64,000 bases of DNA, from positions 1 to 64,000 of IMG/VR virus record IMGVR_UViG_3300043418_000072; one strand, written 5' to 3'. Made by a program: the position numbers and the translations under genes. Below, one piece after another: positions 37,701-44,131 of the stretch; position 1 is the stretch's first letter; every line of letters starts with the position of its first letter. A model generated the notes under the pieces. The model searched no databases. It was not told the origin of the DNA and saw only the letters and a program-made list of their open reading frames with translations. The stretch is from a virus.

Positions 37701-37776
37701 AGATGGGACAGGATTTGAGGGATCTACCACAAGCGAAGTAACGTTCCTTAAAGCTAGCCCAAGTTATACACCATGA
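25798..37776 (+). CDS. Giant baseplate/tail structural protein (3992 aa) with a seven-repeat FG-GAP-like propeller
   Basis: At almost 12 kb this is by far the largest gene. The N terminus (INFLPEIFQTDTNKKFLNATLDQL) is typical of the giant structural proteins that follow gp6 in marine T4-like phages, in the place of T4 gp7. Residues about 2170-2805 hold seven FG-GAP-like units, each starting F-G-x-x-[LV] and ending with an x-G-A-P/G-A-x strand and a V/I-Y-x-Y/F: for example FGQSLKISSDGKIMFAGAP, FGASLAVSQNGNWLYIGAP and FGASIDIVGNYIVAGA. Seven is the number needed for one closed beta-propeller. Near 3490-3560 a Gly-rich repeat pair (NGGTGYTLTPNVEVSGGNGSG, SPGSGFTTPPVVTVNGNG) occurs. It probably forms peripheral wedge and receptor-proximal parts of the baseplate. 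I see no frameshift along its length. Confidence 0.85.
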   Translation: MAATKTINFLPEIFQTDTNKKFLNATLDQLISEPNFKKVNGYIGRKFAPTFKTTDSYISEIDAARQNYQLEPSTVIVNPQTDTVDFYSSYVDLINKIKFYGGNVDNHSRLFSNEMYSFDGKFDFDKFINFSQYYWIENGPESVMISASGVPTEYSWDVTIDSTTGAYNFASKAGADNNPNITLAYGGKYTFNVKAGEFWIQAKPGTSGFDSDHPNINVRQVLGVANNGATTGSVEFIVPQPNGQSRYTDMPLSQSVDYATTIAFRDINGATSADFISQFNGFDGVSAAINGKRIIFVGSNIDEYYWTSALTNNDVVPTADRSKTWQVQVDQNTDIITLVPAEIVNKNERVYIKSGNTNASKNFFLDYTGFYKEVPLLTAPLKTLFYQNSLSGLSAGIISLVDPASAVIDPASDIVGQKSYISPTGVVFTNGLRIRFDTTAINGYADNEYYVEGVGSAIRLVPVAALIAPELPNLSTHDYLTINRSSLSVNAWSRSNRWFHVDVLKATAAYNNEDLVLDQSLRASRSIIEFEPDVQLFNYGFVAKNPIDIFDTSITNAYTQIENKATDNDTTLTVTNSGITLTLTHGDRVIFSNDSSPTVRSKIYVFKIVDISENINVQQYIGNIVEADDAEIVARNNLLVTGGTSAGKEIWYDGTSWHTAQQKTAVNQAPLFDMYDEAGNSFGDTNYYVNTSFAGTKLFSYKPGTGANDLVLGFPLSYRTFNNVGDIQYENNFDVDTFTYLVSPSTKVESINTGYLHVTTAIDTHDTTNIWTKTTEKSKQYQIIRHTADGTNNLFEIDILPNPSADIPNVKVLVNSKVIDVTNFGLTQIGARYAVLINPTLLAVGDSVDLLIYSSSVSKLGYYQVPSNLDNNSLNGNFTSLTLGQIRNHLITLSQNSQSVTGTVPGNNNLRDINIKANGGNILKHASPVVYSSLFLVDGTMNFVDGLRNAQKEYAKFKNKILELSTQIEIDVNDIAGSLDTIIGTINAVKNSNFPWYYSDMAPWGQNKTTLPLYTVLDPRIREYELTKIFNDTELSNLAVLVYLTRTVNGATTKELLVKGRDYVFNSDRPTITVVDSFNLNYNDIITIVEYSNTDGNYIPETPSKMGMWTSSVPMIYSDDTFASGPVDVIQGHDGSITPAFGDYRDAILLEFERRIYNNIKQELTPLVVQAGSQFPGRFRVTDYSLAEFNQVLSSNFLSWVGNNRLDYTTNNYFQSNNPWTWNYKNFKDVLTGDYLPGTWRAIFDYFYDTDRPHTHPWEMLGFTEKPDYWDDRYGAAPYTGGNLVLWTDLSLGYIHAGDRAGIYAEFARPGLLNIIPVDDNGNLRSPEKFAVLDFDSSKANSSYAVGDFGPVETAWRRSSDYPFVLMQTLALLKPAYFFSNFANIDRYKYNNNIAQYLVSPGNQHLTPTSLEVNGAVDSNGNIQRTAGYVNWISDYLKNLGIGEPQAKIKTYLKNLNVQLSYKAAGFTDKRYINLLAEQGSPNSTSDSIIIPDDNYRVELFKSVPTNKIAYSAVIVERSQNGYTVSGYNLSSPYFTIVPSLSNNNAYTITAGKARGVIYKDYQKVRVRVPYGFEFKTTQEVVDFLVSYQRQLQSQGFVFTEFDNDLGAKQDWILSAREFLTWAQQGWQAGNVIILSPVNQSLSVKSTNTVVDEITNLPTGSKVMDPNFSVIKPSAFSVIREDNKFNISTTKGQTIAFAELHLVQYEHVLIFDNKTSFNDIIYSPDTGNRQYRLKLIGSKTADWSGALNPAGFIYNNNKVDEWQQGKDYKKGSLVSYKNSYYVALGKVVAADLFDIKQWKQIDQNSIKTGLLPNFATNAAKFESIYDINNQPVDEELNFYSNGITGFRERQYLTDLALDVETQSKFYQGYIKQKGTKNAILALAQAQLANISNEITVSEEWALRVGEYGATDSDRFVELQLDEAIITNNPAPIQLLKDNEVPLRGVAHYYPREVYRSSLTHTPDMFGDYVSTADDVGYPTAGYVNIDDVDATIFDIQNFADLGNVLNKIGTGFTIWAAKGFSGDWDVYRVSETECAVTGLSYSINNYATVTTSAEHNLSIGDIVAVRRFDDRFDGFYQVYAINGINSFTIGLRQNYKLLSQLQTVSGNGILFKLASGRMANPTEIDSHTPPYGWVQNDKVWVDTLDAAGNWGVYNKTSPWESATKIYLNSSEYQGQDNFGQSLKISSDGKIMFAGAPNSGTGRAAIFLKTTDGEWLENSNFVVGSTGTSGFGQVIDASDRSFVIAAPRSLSNTGYVYVYSVDVATGVSMSQVITVPTGQANDLFGASLAVSQNGNWLYIGAPGAGKVYAYGLFADSTNIQTLAATGSNNDFTLTNQTITDPSELLVNGDTTLVPNVDFTIIDVSGTYKIRFLVNGMATPPAAGPILVTVHSRYKLIDTWIQGNGFGTSVACNPAGDQIAIGANTATVGSVANAGKGYVYDRMVEGFYANGSNNTFIPVRQIGSTRRVTANNVEQIAGVDYNIVGNNVQFVVAPTAGTLINIETNQFNLIQTLSSSTATDGQRFGTKVVISPDTTKIYFSAPYFNLPYYRSGAVYTFANQGRLYGSIIGTVANPTVTPGHSIRVNTVEIQFTSNTLAHVVSKINGAGIPGITAFDDNGHLKIVSARVTSFNNIGVLTKSNKLDVLPGSGTTLAPGTGTALVDLGLTIFVQTQTITHPMSNENEFFGSALAISDNATTLAIGSTGAKTINGTSFDSTETTFDVGSLNFKDAIANSGAVYIYDLMDNPFESIDNPALFAYVQQLQAPALDDNFNFGASIDIVGNYIVAGAINDYSITARGGSIYAFENTMGTQGWDLIRFNETRVEPNSIDKLYIYNTKTQNITARLDYFDPVKGKLLGVAQQDIDYASITDPAIYNDGTGVDTGPTSKFDTTFHWTNAQVGKTWWDTDQMRFIDYEQGDIVYRSKHWGDMFPGSNVKVYEWVESSVLPSKYVESGGNGIPRDDSNGAFVSYTFVDAATGLFKTLYYFWVSDKTTVDVIKTNRTNSVSTIQQIIKNPKDQGISYVAALAKNAISLYNVNSFLTGTDAVLHIDYSPATSTNIIHSEYQLVEENSDATPIPTRIITKMQDSLSGLDRAGLVVPDPELTAVAQVGIDIRPRQTMFVDRLAALENFVKYVNSIFALYPIVDSRDISTLEAGAPIPAAGTGEWDAKIAERIELDYIVTSALADGYKILIESDSEHSGLWTIFKWISATQSWFLVRIQSFATSIYWTKIDWYATDFDYTQKPTHTIDRYYQLDKLALTAGDTIKLNDNGAGRFVYYRVASDLSLTQVGIQDGTIELSSSIYDLESGNMAFDNDNFDTVRFDQNPNQEVRYIFDSVYNDIFTKEIKVEFNKLFFGLVNYIFSEQKSTDWIFKTSFIRVLHKIRDLVQYPSYVKDNQTFYEDYINEVKPYRTQIREYVPLYRGTDYLHAGATDFDLPSYYDTVSSTFRSPDGTYTTDAELLTTANYADWNNNHTYSVVEIDIANGGTGYTLTPNVEVSGGNGSGVVAHATINVTYGNVASVTIISPGSGFTTPPVVTVNGNGTGAILVPKLKNVFFKPDPASSYNTVRTFDTTIKFDRTNFTSNVVDWAANTAYSATVSTGTGTGNIWLASGNLVTYNNIIYKPVAANANTHATFDSSLFEVVNAGNALIRANDRIMGYYQPGVGMPARVVSMLIDGTEYPGVNVTGGKFDSFTSNVNVGATVAFFSANSSIISTNANVDFIELGYELNQQITVIGSANNNKVFGIVDVSANTMILDTALVSNESVGANVTLRYLDYTDTSKIDGTISSSYLDSALGTRPEDINIDGGAYVDTFSSHAPEELIPGRVYDTLSMTVFTKISGNTVTLGHRVFQNMNGQVQYHRITDANTTTLIADLSLSDSNVHVTNASVLPAPNAEQGHPGIVFINGEKITYYTIDTVNNVLGQIRRGVDGTGAPLTHVAGSRVVDASMQQIVPGSTTTESWLNMTANVADGTGFEGSTTSEVTFLKASPSYTP

Positions 37777-38456
37777 TAATGAATACAATAAATACAGATA
37801 TGGATAAAAATATGACAGACGTACAACCAGAAAACAATGCCGTTACTGCGGTAGTTAAGCAGCCTGATGAACAAGGCAACATGACTATCCGCGGTCACAT
37901 TAAAATTTCGGACCCAGAAACAGGGGAAGTGTTTATTGATAAGCCAAACGCTATTCACTACGAAAATATCAGTGAAGCAATGGCCTACAGTTTAGCTGAC
38001 AAAAGCGGAAACTTCATTAACGTAATGAATTTTGGTAACGGTGGTACAAGTGTTGACCCAACTGGCGTTATTAACTACTTGCCAACTAACACAAACAGTC
38101 AAAACGCTGCATTGTATAATCAAACATTTAGTAAAAACGTTGACGATACTAGCATTGCTAACTTAGACCCAACTAATAATAAGATGGAAATCCGTCATAT
38201 TCCTGGGCAAGTGTTTACAGACATTCTAGTAACATGTCTATTAGACTACGGCGAGCCTTCAAGTCAAGCAGCGTTCGACAATAGCCAGAACTTAACTGAA
38301 GCCTTTGTTTTTGATGAACTAGGTTTGTTCAGTACTGCTGGAAAAATGCTTACTCACGTGGTATTCCACCCAGTACAAAAAGCTCTTAACCGCAAAATTC
38401 AAATCGACTATACAGTGCGTATTCAAGCCTTGACTAACCTAAGCGCGATCGGATAA
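37773..38456 (+). CDS. Virion protein, baseplate/tail-fibre connector candidate (up to 227 aa)
   Basis: The core runs from RGHIKISDPETGEVFIDKPNAIHYEN through NFGNGGTSVDPTG (each part under twenty residues matters: GHIKISDPETGE, NAIHYEN, FGNGGTSVDP) to LLDYGEPSSQAAFDN and VFDELGLFS near the C terminus. Proteins with this pattern are widespread in marine T4-like phages next to tail fibre genes; their role is not established. The longest start, ATG at 37773, overlaps the stop of the giant gene (ATGA) and would be coupled to it. ATGs at 37800 and 37812 are alternatives giving 218 and 214 residues, and the last gives the natural-looking MTDVQPENN start. Confidence 0.7.
   Translation: MIMNTINTDMDKNMTDVQPENNAVTAVVKQPDEQGNMTIRGHIKISDPETGEVFIDKPNAIHYENISEAMAYSLADKSGNFINVMNFGNGGTSVDPTGVINYLPTNTNSQNAALYNQTFSKNVDDTSIANLDPTNNKMEIRHIPGQVFTDILVTCLLDYGEPSSQAAFDNSQNLTEAFVFDELGLFSTAGKMLTHVVFHPVQKALNRKIQIDYTVRIQALTNLSAIG
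37787..37795 (+). promoter_or_regulatory. Possible late promoter box (AATAAATAC)
   Basis: AATAAATAC lies inside the first codons of the longest reading of the next gene. If used, transcription would start near 37800 and translation at the internal ATG at 37812. It resembles the boxes at 14720 and 22421, but its location makes it doubtful. Confidence 0.35.
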
Positions 38457-38462
38457 TAACGT

Positions 38463-39929
38463 ATGTCATACCTAGTTAATAAAACAGACGGCCAGTTACT
38501 TGCCACTATCTTAGACGGACAAACCAATGGCTCTGCCAGCAGTATTGTTTTAATCGGTAAACAAGTAACAGGCTATGGTGAAATACAAAACGAAAATTTT
38601 GTACACATCATGGAAAACTTTGCAAATAGCATTGATCCTGCTCACCCATTGGCGGGCCAATTGTGGTGGAACACCGCAGCTAACACTATGCAGGTGTTTG
38701 ACGGAGCAAACTGGCGACCAGTAACTGGTTTTACTAGTGCAGCCACTGCCCCATCTAATGCTTATATTGGCGATCAGTGGTGGGATACAACTAACGACCA
38801 GTACAGAATTTACAATGGCACTGAGTGGGCTCTAGTGGGACCATCGTATAGTAAACTAGACGGTAAAAGCGGCGCATTAGTTGAAACAGTTTATGACACT
38901 GGGCTAACTAAACACACAGTTATTAAACTATATCATAACGGAAACGTAACTGCAATTATCAACCGCGATGCAGAGTTTACTCCAAACGTGTCAATCTCTG
39001 GCTTTACAACAGTACAGCCTGGTATTAGTTTTACTAGCGAAGTTGATGCTATTAAGTTTTACGGTACAGCAACAAACGCAGACACATTGGGTAACTTAAC
39101 TCCGAGTCAGTTCTTACGCAGCGACATTGATTCAACAACTACGGGTACATTAAGTGTCAATGGTCAACTTAACGTTGGACAAAATAACGAATTTAATGCA
39201 ACAGTTAACGGACTTAGTCAAGTAATTCTAAAGAATACAGCAAACAACCAAGACCTGCAGATTAAAGTAACAGTGGCTAACGCATTAACCACTGCATTGG
39301 TGGTAAGTGGAACAGACGGCTTAGTAACAGTTGCACAAAATCCTGTTGATGCAATGGGGGTCGCAACTAAGGGCTACGTTGACGCAGTAGCTGACAATTT
39401 ACGCAACGATACATCTGCAGAAATACTAGCTAACGTTGCAACAATCAACGTTGACTTAACAACTATGCGTGCCAACACAGCGGCTGCTAACGTTGCGATT
39501 AACATTTTGCGTGGTGGTAAAGCAAACATTGCTGGACCAACATTCACAGGTAACGTACAAGCACCTACCCCAACCGCAGGCGATAGCTCTAATAGAATTG
39601 CAACAACAGCATTTGTTGCAAACGCAATTGATATCTTTGACGCGACACAAATCTATAACAATACCACAAATGTAAAAGCAAATGATGGTTCTATTGATTT
39701 GGTTGCTAGCGGTATTACTACTGCAACTATCACTAGCAGCGGTATTACTACTGCAACTCGTCCGCAAAACGACAATAACACTTTTGCTGCTACTACAGCA
39801 TACGTGGATCGCGGCGACAAGAACTTTGTATTAAACTCGGTTAAGTATCAGCCAACGTGCTATGTGTCAGACCAGTTACCGAATAACAGCATTGGCGCAA
39901 ATGGCGACCTTTGGTTCCAATACCAATAA
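38463..39929 (+). CDS. Tail fibre protein (488 aa), paralogue of the 41576 gene product
   Basis: The N-terminal 120 residues (IVLIGKQVTGYGEIQNENF, MENFANS, LAGQLWWNT, W-R-P-V) align by eye with the start of the 513-residue fibre encoded at 41576. This indicates a shared baseplate-attachment module. The middle is Thr/Asn/Ala-rich beta sequence (SGFTTVQPGISF). Near residue 300 there is a GVATKGYVDAVADNL helix, the common fibre motif V-A-T-K-x-Y-V-D, followed by a helical stretch and TAFVANAI. Near residue 415-432 ASGITTATITSSGITTA is encoded by a 21-base direct repeat. It ends in DLWFQYQ. Receptor contact or fibre shaft role is inferred. Confidence 0.78.
   Translation: MSYLVNKTDGQLLATILDGQTNGSASSIVLIGKQVTGYGEIQNENFVHIMENFANSIDPAHPLAGQLWWNTAANTMQVFDGANWRPVTGFTSAATAPSNAYIGDQWWDTTNDQYRIYNGTEWALVGPSYSKLDGKSGALVETVYDTGLTKHTVIKLYHNGNVTAIINRDAEFTPNVSISGFTTVQPGISFTSEVDAIKFYGTATNADTLGNLTPSQFLRSDIDSTTTGTLSVNGQLNVGQNNEFNATVNGLSQVILKNTANNQDLQIKVTVANALTTALVVSGTDGLVTVAQNPVDAMGVATKGYVDAVADNLRNDTSAEILANVATINVDLTTMRANTAAANVAINILRGGKANIAGPTFTGNVQAPTPTAGDSSNRIATTAFVANAIDIFDATQIYNNTTNVKANDGSIDLVASGITTATITSSGITTATRPQNDNNTFAATTAYVDRGDKNFVLNSVKYQPTCYVSDQLPNNSIGANGDLWFQYQ
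39708..39758 (+). repeat. 21-base direct repeat inside the tail fibre gene
   Basis: The sequence AGCGGTATTACTACTGCAAC plus one T occurs at 39708-39728 and again at 39738-39758, a 30-base period, and encodes SGITTAT twice. Identity at the DNA level suggests a recent in-frame duplication. Confidence 0.85.
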
Positions 39930-39938
39930 GGATAATTA

Positions 39939-41519
39939 ATGGCTAGCGAATTAGAAACCGTTGTTACCGTCCCGCTTTCGTACATAGGCGGGCGCTACGT
40001 TTTAACCATGCCAGAATTTGGATTCACTGGTAAAGTTGGATTCAACTTATGGGGTGCCGGTGGCGGATGCGGCGGCAATGATTCTCATCACGGCGGCAAC
40101 GGCGCAGGCGGCGGCTACGTTGAGGGTATTATTAATCGTGTTAAAGCTGGGGCAACAATTGAAGTATTTGTTGGGCAAGGCGGCGGCGCTGGAGGATCCA
40201 GTTCCGGCGGCGGTGGCGGATATAACGGAAAAAGTGGAACAGGCTTTAGCGGGGGCGCTGGCGGCAATGCAGGACCAGCTGGCTGGTCGGGTGGCGGCGG
40301 CGGCGGAGGTGGCGCCACTGTAGTTGCTATTAACGGACGTCCTGTTGCAGTTGCAGGTGGAGGTGGTGGCGGAGGTGGAGGCGGAAATCACGGATTTGGT
40401 GTAGACGCTGGAATCTCATTTAACCACACCTATAAAGACAATGTAGCACTAACTGATCAGTCAAAAGGCATCGCAGGCGGAAGCCATCACGGAGATGGTG
40501 GCGGTGGTGGCGGCGGGGGTGGCGGCATTGCCGGCGGCAGTGGCGGATATCCCTCAGGTGGCGACAGCGGCGGCGATTGCGGATCCAACGGAACTAACGA
40601 TGCACGTTCTGAACAACCTGTGTTTACAGGAGAGTACTGTAATTACAAAGTACCGGGTGGATTTAATTCTCCATTATATCCAGGCAGTAACGTTGGGTTC
40701 GGCGGAGCAAACGATGCAGCCGCTAGCTATTATCCCAATGGTGGCGCAAACGGTGCATGGAGCTGGTTGTTAAACACATACAGCGTTTGGCAAGGCAACG
40801 GCAATTATACTTACAGCGTATACTTTCCTGCTTCGCAAAACTATCAATTTGATCTAGCGATTGACAACTACGGTTGGTTGTATGTAGATGATGTTGAAAT
40901 GGTGTATGCACCGAGTTTCAACGGAGTATGGTCAGCAACACACTTTATTGCAGCAGGTTGGCACACAGTCAGAGTATATGGTATTAACACAGGCGGCCCG
41001 GGCGCAATTGGCGCACAGATTTTACAAAACGGGACACAGATTTGGAATACTCGCAGCGCGATTAATCCTAACGATGGATCTAGAACCGCACAAGGTGGCA
41101 ACGGGTATGCAATTATCACATTCTACAGATCGTCGGGATTCTTTGTAAAGAAAGACGGAGCTTACACTCTCATTCGTCCCCGCGTAAAGGTTAATCATGT
41201 ATTTGCAGCTAGGCTGCACACATGGGTTAAGATTGACGGGGAATGGCGCAGCGCCAATGGATCAGACACTGTGGTTTTTGATCAAGATAGCGTAAACTGG
41301 AGCGATAGCGGATTGCCATCAGATTTTATTACTCCTCCAACTTACTACTTAGGTGGCGACGGCGGAGGCGGCGGATGGGGCGGTGATGGCCAGTCAGATA
41401 GTGGCAACGACGGAACTGACGGAGATGGTGACGGCGATGGCGATGGCGACGGAGGAGATGGCGGAGGCGGCGGAGGAGATGGCGGGGGCGGCGGCGATGG
41501 CGGAGGCGGTGACGGTTGA
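39939..41519 (+). CDS. Glycine-rich tail adhesin-like protein with a lectin-like middle domain (526 aa)
   Basis: Residues 35-205 contain many glycine tracts (up to ten in a row) separated by short polar turns, as in the polyglycine-sandwich receptor-binding domains of T2/S16-type gp38 adhesins. The YVLTMPEFGFTGKVGFNLWGAG start and GATIEVFVGQGG are typical of glycine-rich phage fibre proteins. Residues about 225-380 form a beta-domain (NYQFDLAIDNYGWLYVDD, HTVRVYGINTGGPG) resembling PA14-type carbohydrate-binding modules. The last 45 residues are Gly-Asp repeats of unknown role, possibly calcium-binding. The DNA is dense in GGC/GGA triplets, prone to slippage. The ribosome binding site is AAGGATAA. 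It sits between two related fibre genes. Confidence 0.72.
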   Translation: MASELETVVTVPLSYIGGRYVLTMPEFGFTGKVGFNLWGAGGGCGGNDSHHGGNGAGGGYVEGIINRVKAGATIEVFVGQGGGAGGSSSGGGGGYNGKSGTGFSGGAGGNAGPAGWSGGGGGGGGATVVAINGRPVAVAGGGGGGGGGGNHGFGVDAGISFNHTYKDNVALTDQSKGIAGGSHHGDGGGGGGGGGGIAGGSGGYPSGGDSGGDCGSNGTNDARSEQPVFTGEYCNYKVPGGFNSPLYPGSNVGFGGANDAAASYYPNGGANGAWSWLLNTYSVWQGNGNYTYSVYFPASQNYQFDLAIDNYGWLYVDDVEMVYAPSFNGVWSATHFIAAGWHTVRVYGINTGGPGAIGAQILQNGTQIWNTRSAINPNDGSRTAQGGNGYAIITFYRSSGFFVKKDGAYTLIRPRVKVNHVFAARLHTWVKIDGEWRSANGSDTVVFDQDSVNWSDSGLPSDFITPPTYYLGGDGGGGGWGGDGQSDSGNDGTDGDGDGDGDGDGGDGGGGGGDGGGGGDGGGGDG

Positions 41520-41547
41520 TCCTATTGTAAAAGCACCATAAAACTAA

Positions 41548-41556
41548 GATAAATAA
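41548..41556 (+). promoter_or_regulatory. Late promoter box (GATAAATAA)
   Basis: GATAAATA matches seven of eight bases of the late consensus and lies 20 bases before the ATG at 41576. The leader includes CAGG as ribosome binding site. It is in the only sizeable gap between the fibre genes. Confidence 0.6.
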
Positions 41557-41575
41557 CTAATAATCAGGTAAAAGA

Positions 41576-43117
41576 ATGTCGTATACAATATCATTATCAA
41601 ACGGGCAATCACTTTTCGGAGCCGATGGGTTGCCGGATGGAACAATTGACACCACTTCTACTAGCTTGGCATTAGTTGGTAAAAACTACCCTGGCTACGG
41701 CGTGTTCCTTAACAGCAACTTAGTTCACTTAGTTGAAAACTTTGCTAACTCGTCTGCTCCTATCGCAGCATTACCGGGTCAAATCTGGTTTGACTCTGCA
41801 AACAAGTCGTTAAAAGTAAACGTTGCAAGCGCAGTGGGAACAGAATCGTGGAAAGTACTTGCTGGTATCACTAACGCTGCAACTAAAGCAGCTATCACTA
41901 TTGCCCCAAATGTGGGCGAGTTTTGGTGGGACACTACTAACAACCAACTTAAAGTCTATAGCGGATTGCTATCACAAGGTGATACAGGTTGGGTAACAGT
42001 GGGTCCAGCAAGTAACACAACTACTGGTCAAACCGGTGCACAGCCCGACACAGTTGTTGACGTAGGATCAGTTTCGCACGTGGTTGTTAAGTTCTACATT
42101 GCCGGCGGCGACCCTGTTGCTATCTTGAGTAAAGACGTTGAATTTACACCTAGTGCCACTATTCCGGGTTTCCAGACTATCAAGCCTGGGTTTAACTTGA
42201 GCACAGCTACTACTAACCGTTTGCAATATTTCGGTAACGCCAACGTTGCAATGAGCTTGATGGTTAACGGGTCAGTTGTAAGCGCCAGCAACTTTACCCG
42301 GTCTGATGTAGTAACAACTAGTACAGTGCCGATTATCACAAGCAACATAGCGGGATTGGCAATTGGCCCAACCAGCGATTTTGTAGTTAACGTAACCCCT
42401 GCAACCACTTCAGTTGGTTTGTATAACACAGACAACAATTACGATACCGTTTTCTATGTTAAAACAGGCGGCGTAACTACTCCAGTTCTAAAAGCAAACG
42501 GCGCACTGGGCGCATTGCAATTATACAATGACCCAACAACTGGTTTGGGCGTTGCAACCAAACAGTATGTTGACTTAGCTAACGCTTCGATTGCGTCGAC
42601 TATGTTAAAACGAGATGGTACAACTACTATCACAGGATCATTGACACCTGCAGCCAACGTAACGTATAATCTAGGTTCTAGTACAGCTTGGTTTAACGTC
42701 ATGTACGGTAAATCCTACCAAGCACAATACGCTGACTTGGCAGAACGCTTTGCTGCTGATGCAGCTTATGAAAAAGGTACAGTAGTTGAATTAGGTGGCG
42801 ACAAAGAAGTTACATTAGTCAAGGATGATCTTAGCGATGCAGTGTTTGGTGTTGTAAGCACCGGTGCTGCTTATTTGCTAAACTCCACAGTTGGTTCAGA
42901 CAAGTCGCATCCGGCCATTGCATTAGCAGGACGAGTACCGGTTAATGTAGTTGGTATAATTACCAAAGGCGACCGCTTAGTGAGCGCAGGCAATGGATTT
43001 GCTAGAGCAGGAACCAAAGAGGAAATTACTCCGTGGAACGTAATTGGGCGAGCACTAGAGAACAAAACCACAACCGGCAATGGCGTAATTGAAGCTATTG
43101 TTAAAGTTAATAGCTAA
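41576..43117 (+). CDS. Tail fibre protein with a G2-peptidase-like C-terminal domain (513 aa)
   Basis: The N terminus (LALVGKNYPGYGVFLNSN, VENFANS, LPGQIWFDS, WKVLAG) is paralogous to the fibre at 38463. Near residue 320 is the fibre motif TGLGVATKQYVDLANA. From about residue 380 a domain begins with YADLAERFAADAAYEKGTVV and continues through GVVSTGAAYLLNS, ALAGRVPVNVVG and KGDRLVSAGNGFAR. This pattern occurs at the C termini of many phage fibres and is often assigned to the G2 peptidase/intramolecular chaperone group, which promotes trimer folding and may be autocleaved. I see the pattern but cannot confirm the catalytic residues. Confidence 0.77.
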   Translation: MSYTISLSNGQSLFGADGLPDGTIDTTSTSLALVGKNYPGYGVFLNSNLVHLVENFANSSAPIAALPGQIWFDSANKSLKVNVASAVGTESWKVLAGITNAATKAAITIAPNVGEFWWDTTNNQLKVYSGLLSQGDTGWVTVGPASNTTTGQTGAQPDTVVDVGSVSHVVVKFYIAGGDPVAILSKDVEFTPSATIPGFQTIKPGFNLSTATTNRLQYFGNANVAMSLMVNGSVVSASNFTRSDVVTTSTVPIITSNIAGLAIGPTSDFVVNVTPATTSVGLYNTDNNYDTVFYVKTGGVTTPVLKANGALGALQLYNDPTTGLGVATKQYVDLANASIASTMLKRDGTTTITGSLTPAANVTYNLGSSTAWFNVMYGKSYQAQYADLAERFAADAAYEKGTVVELGGDKEVTLVKDDLSDAVFGVVSTGAAYLLNSTVGSDKSHPAIALAGRVPVNVVGIITKGDRLVSAGNGFARAGTKEEITPWNVIGRALENKTTTGNGVIEAIVKVNS

Positions 43118-43131
43118 TATCGGAATACAAA

Positions 43132-44127
43132 ATGGCATACGGATCAGGAAATCAAATTATTGCGTTAGACTACAACACCTTTGCACAAGGTGGTGCGTCA
43201 GTTAACCATGCAGTAGCAAACATCAACACCATTTGGGGCACAGGACAAGGCGACAAAGGCTATGGACAAAGCACAGTGTTGTCAACAGTTGCAGGCGGTA
43301 CAGATACGGTAACTGCTACCCAATGGGCAACAATGATTTCCCGTTTAAACAGTATGCTAACTCACCAAATCGGATCGGGTTCGGGCATCACTGCACCAAC
43401 AGCAGGCGCGACTATTGCGTACCTAAACACATTAAGCTCAAGCATAACCACAGCGTTTAACAACCGTCTAAATGCTGCATCTAACGGAACGGACGTTGCT
43501 GGAACAGCAACTAACAGTGTGTGGAGCACTGGTGCACCAACTACATTCCAGATTATTAAAACAGCATCTTGGGCAAGTGCAGATCAAGCACGTTACTTCT
43601 TTAATGCTGGCGGCAAACTAATCCTTACATTTGGTACAGTTACTAACTCAGCAGGTAACAGCAAAGGTGCTGATTGGGCAACTCTAATTAACACTAAATT
43701 CAGTAGCATTACAGTTGGTGGTTACTCAAACGTGCGTAACGGCACTGGCGGTACTGCTGGTTTTACTAACAGTGCAATCGGATACTGGAATGCCGGTACA
43801 AGTAACAACTCAATGATTAACTTAACCTCTGCATCTGGTACAGCAGATTATGGCTCCAACTCTATTGCAGTTGGTATCAAGACAAACGGTGTACAAGGTA
43901 GCAATGGAGACGTTGGGTCTATTATGACGTTCCAAATTGATTTAAGCGATGCAGCAGCAGATACAAACATTGCACCAGCAGGTATTCCGGCATATACTCC
44001 AGCTGGTACAGCACCATCTCAAGGTAACTTTAACGATTCGTTGAACCTAACTATCCCAGTAAGCATTACAATCAGGCCACCAGAGACATCAAACCTATCT
44101 GGTATTGTTAACCCAACAATCGCGTAA
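43132..44127 (+). CDS. Tail-fibre-region virion protein (331 aa)
   Basis: A Ser/Thr/Asn/Gly-rich, mostly beta protein with no charged core, ending SLNLTIPVSITIRPPETSNL. The N terminus YGSGNQIIALDYNTFAQGG and a following IWGTGQGDKGYGQ are found in structural proteins of marine T4-like phages, although no function is known to me. It is the last gene of the late block, followed after four bases by a hairpin terminator. A tip or decoration role for the fibre is inferred from position. Confidence 0.68.
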   Translation: MAYGSGNQIIALDYNTFAQGGASVNHAVANINTIWGTGQGDKGYGQSTVLSTVAGGTDTVTATQWATMISRLNSMLTHQIGSGSGITAPTAGATIAYLNTLSSSITTAFNNRLNAASNGTDVAGTATNSVWSTGAPTTFQIIKTASWASADQARYFFNAGGKLILTFGTVTNSAGNSKGADWATLINTKFSSITVGGYSNVRNGTGGTAGFTNSAIGYWNAGTSNNSMINLTSASGTADYGSNSIAVGIKTNGVQGSNGDVGSIMTFQIDLSDAAADTNIAPAGIPAYTPAGTAPSQGNFNDSLNLTIPVSITIRPPETSNLSGIVNPTIA

Positions 44128-44131
44128 TATT

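Noticed and set aside
40047-40391. Reverse-strand reading frames over the glycine-rich adhesin
   Set aside because: They are Ala/Pro low-complexity shadows of the GGC/GGA repeats with no ribosome site or motif.
38463-44127. Diversity-generating retroelement acting on the fibre genes
   Set aside because: No reverse transcriptase gene or template/variable repeat pair is visible; the only fibre repeat is a 30-base-period direct duplication.
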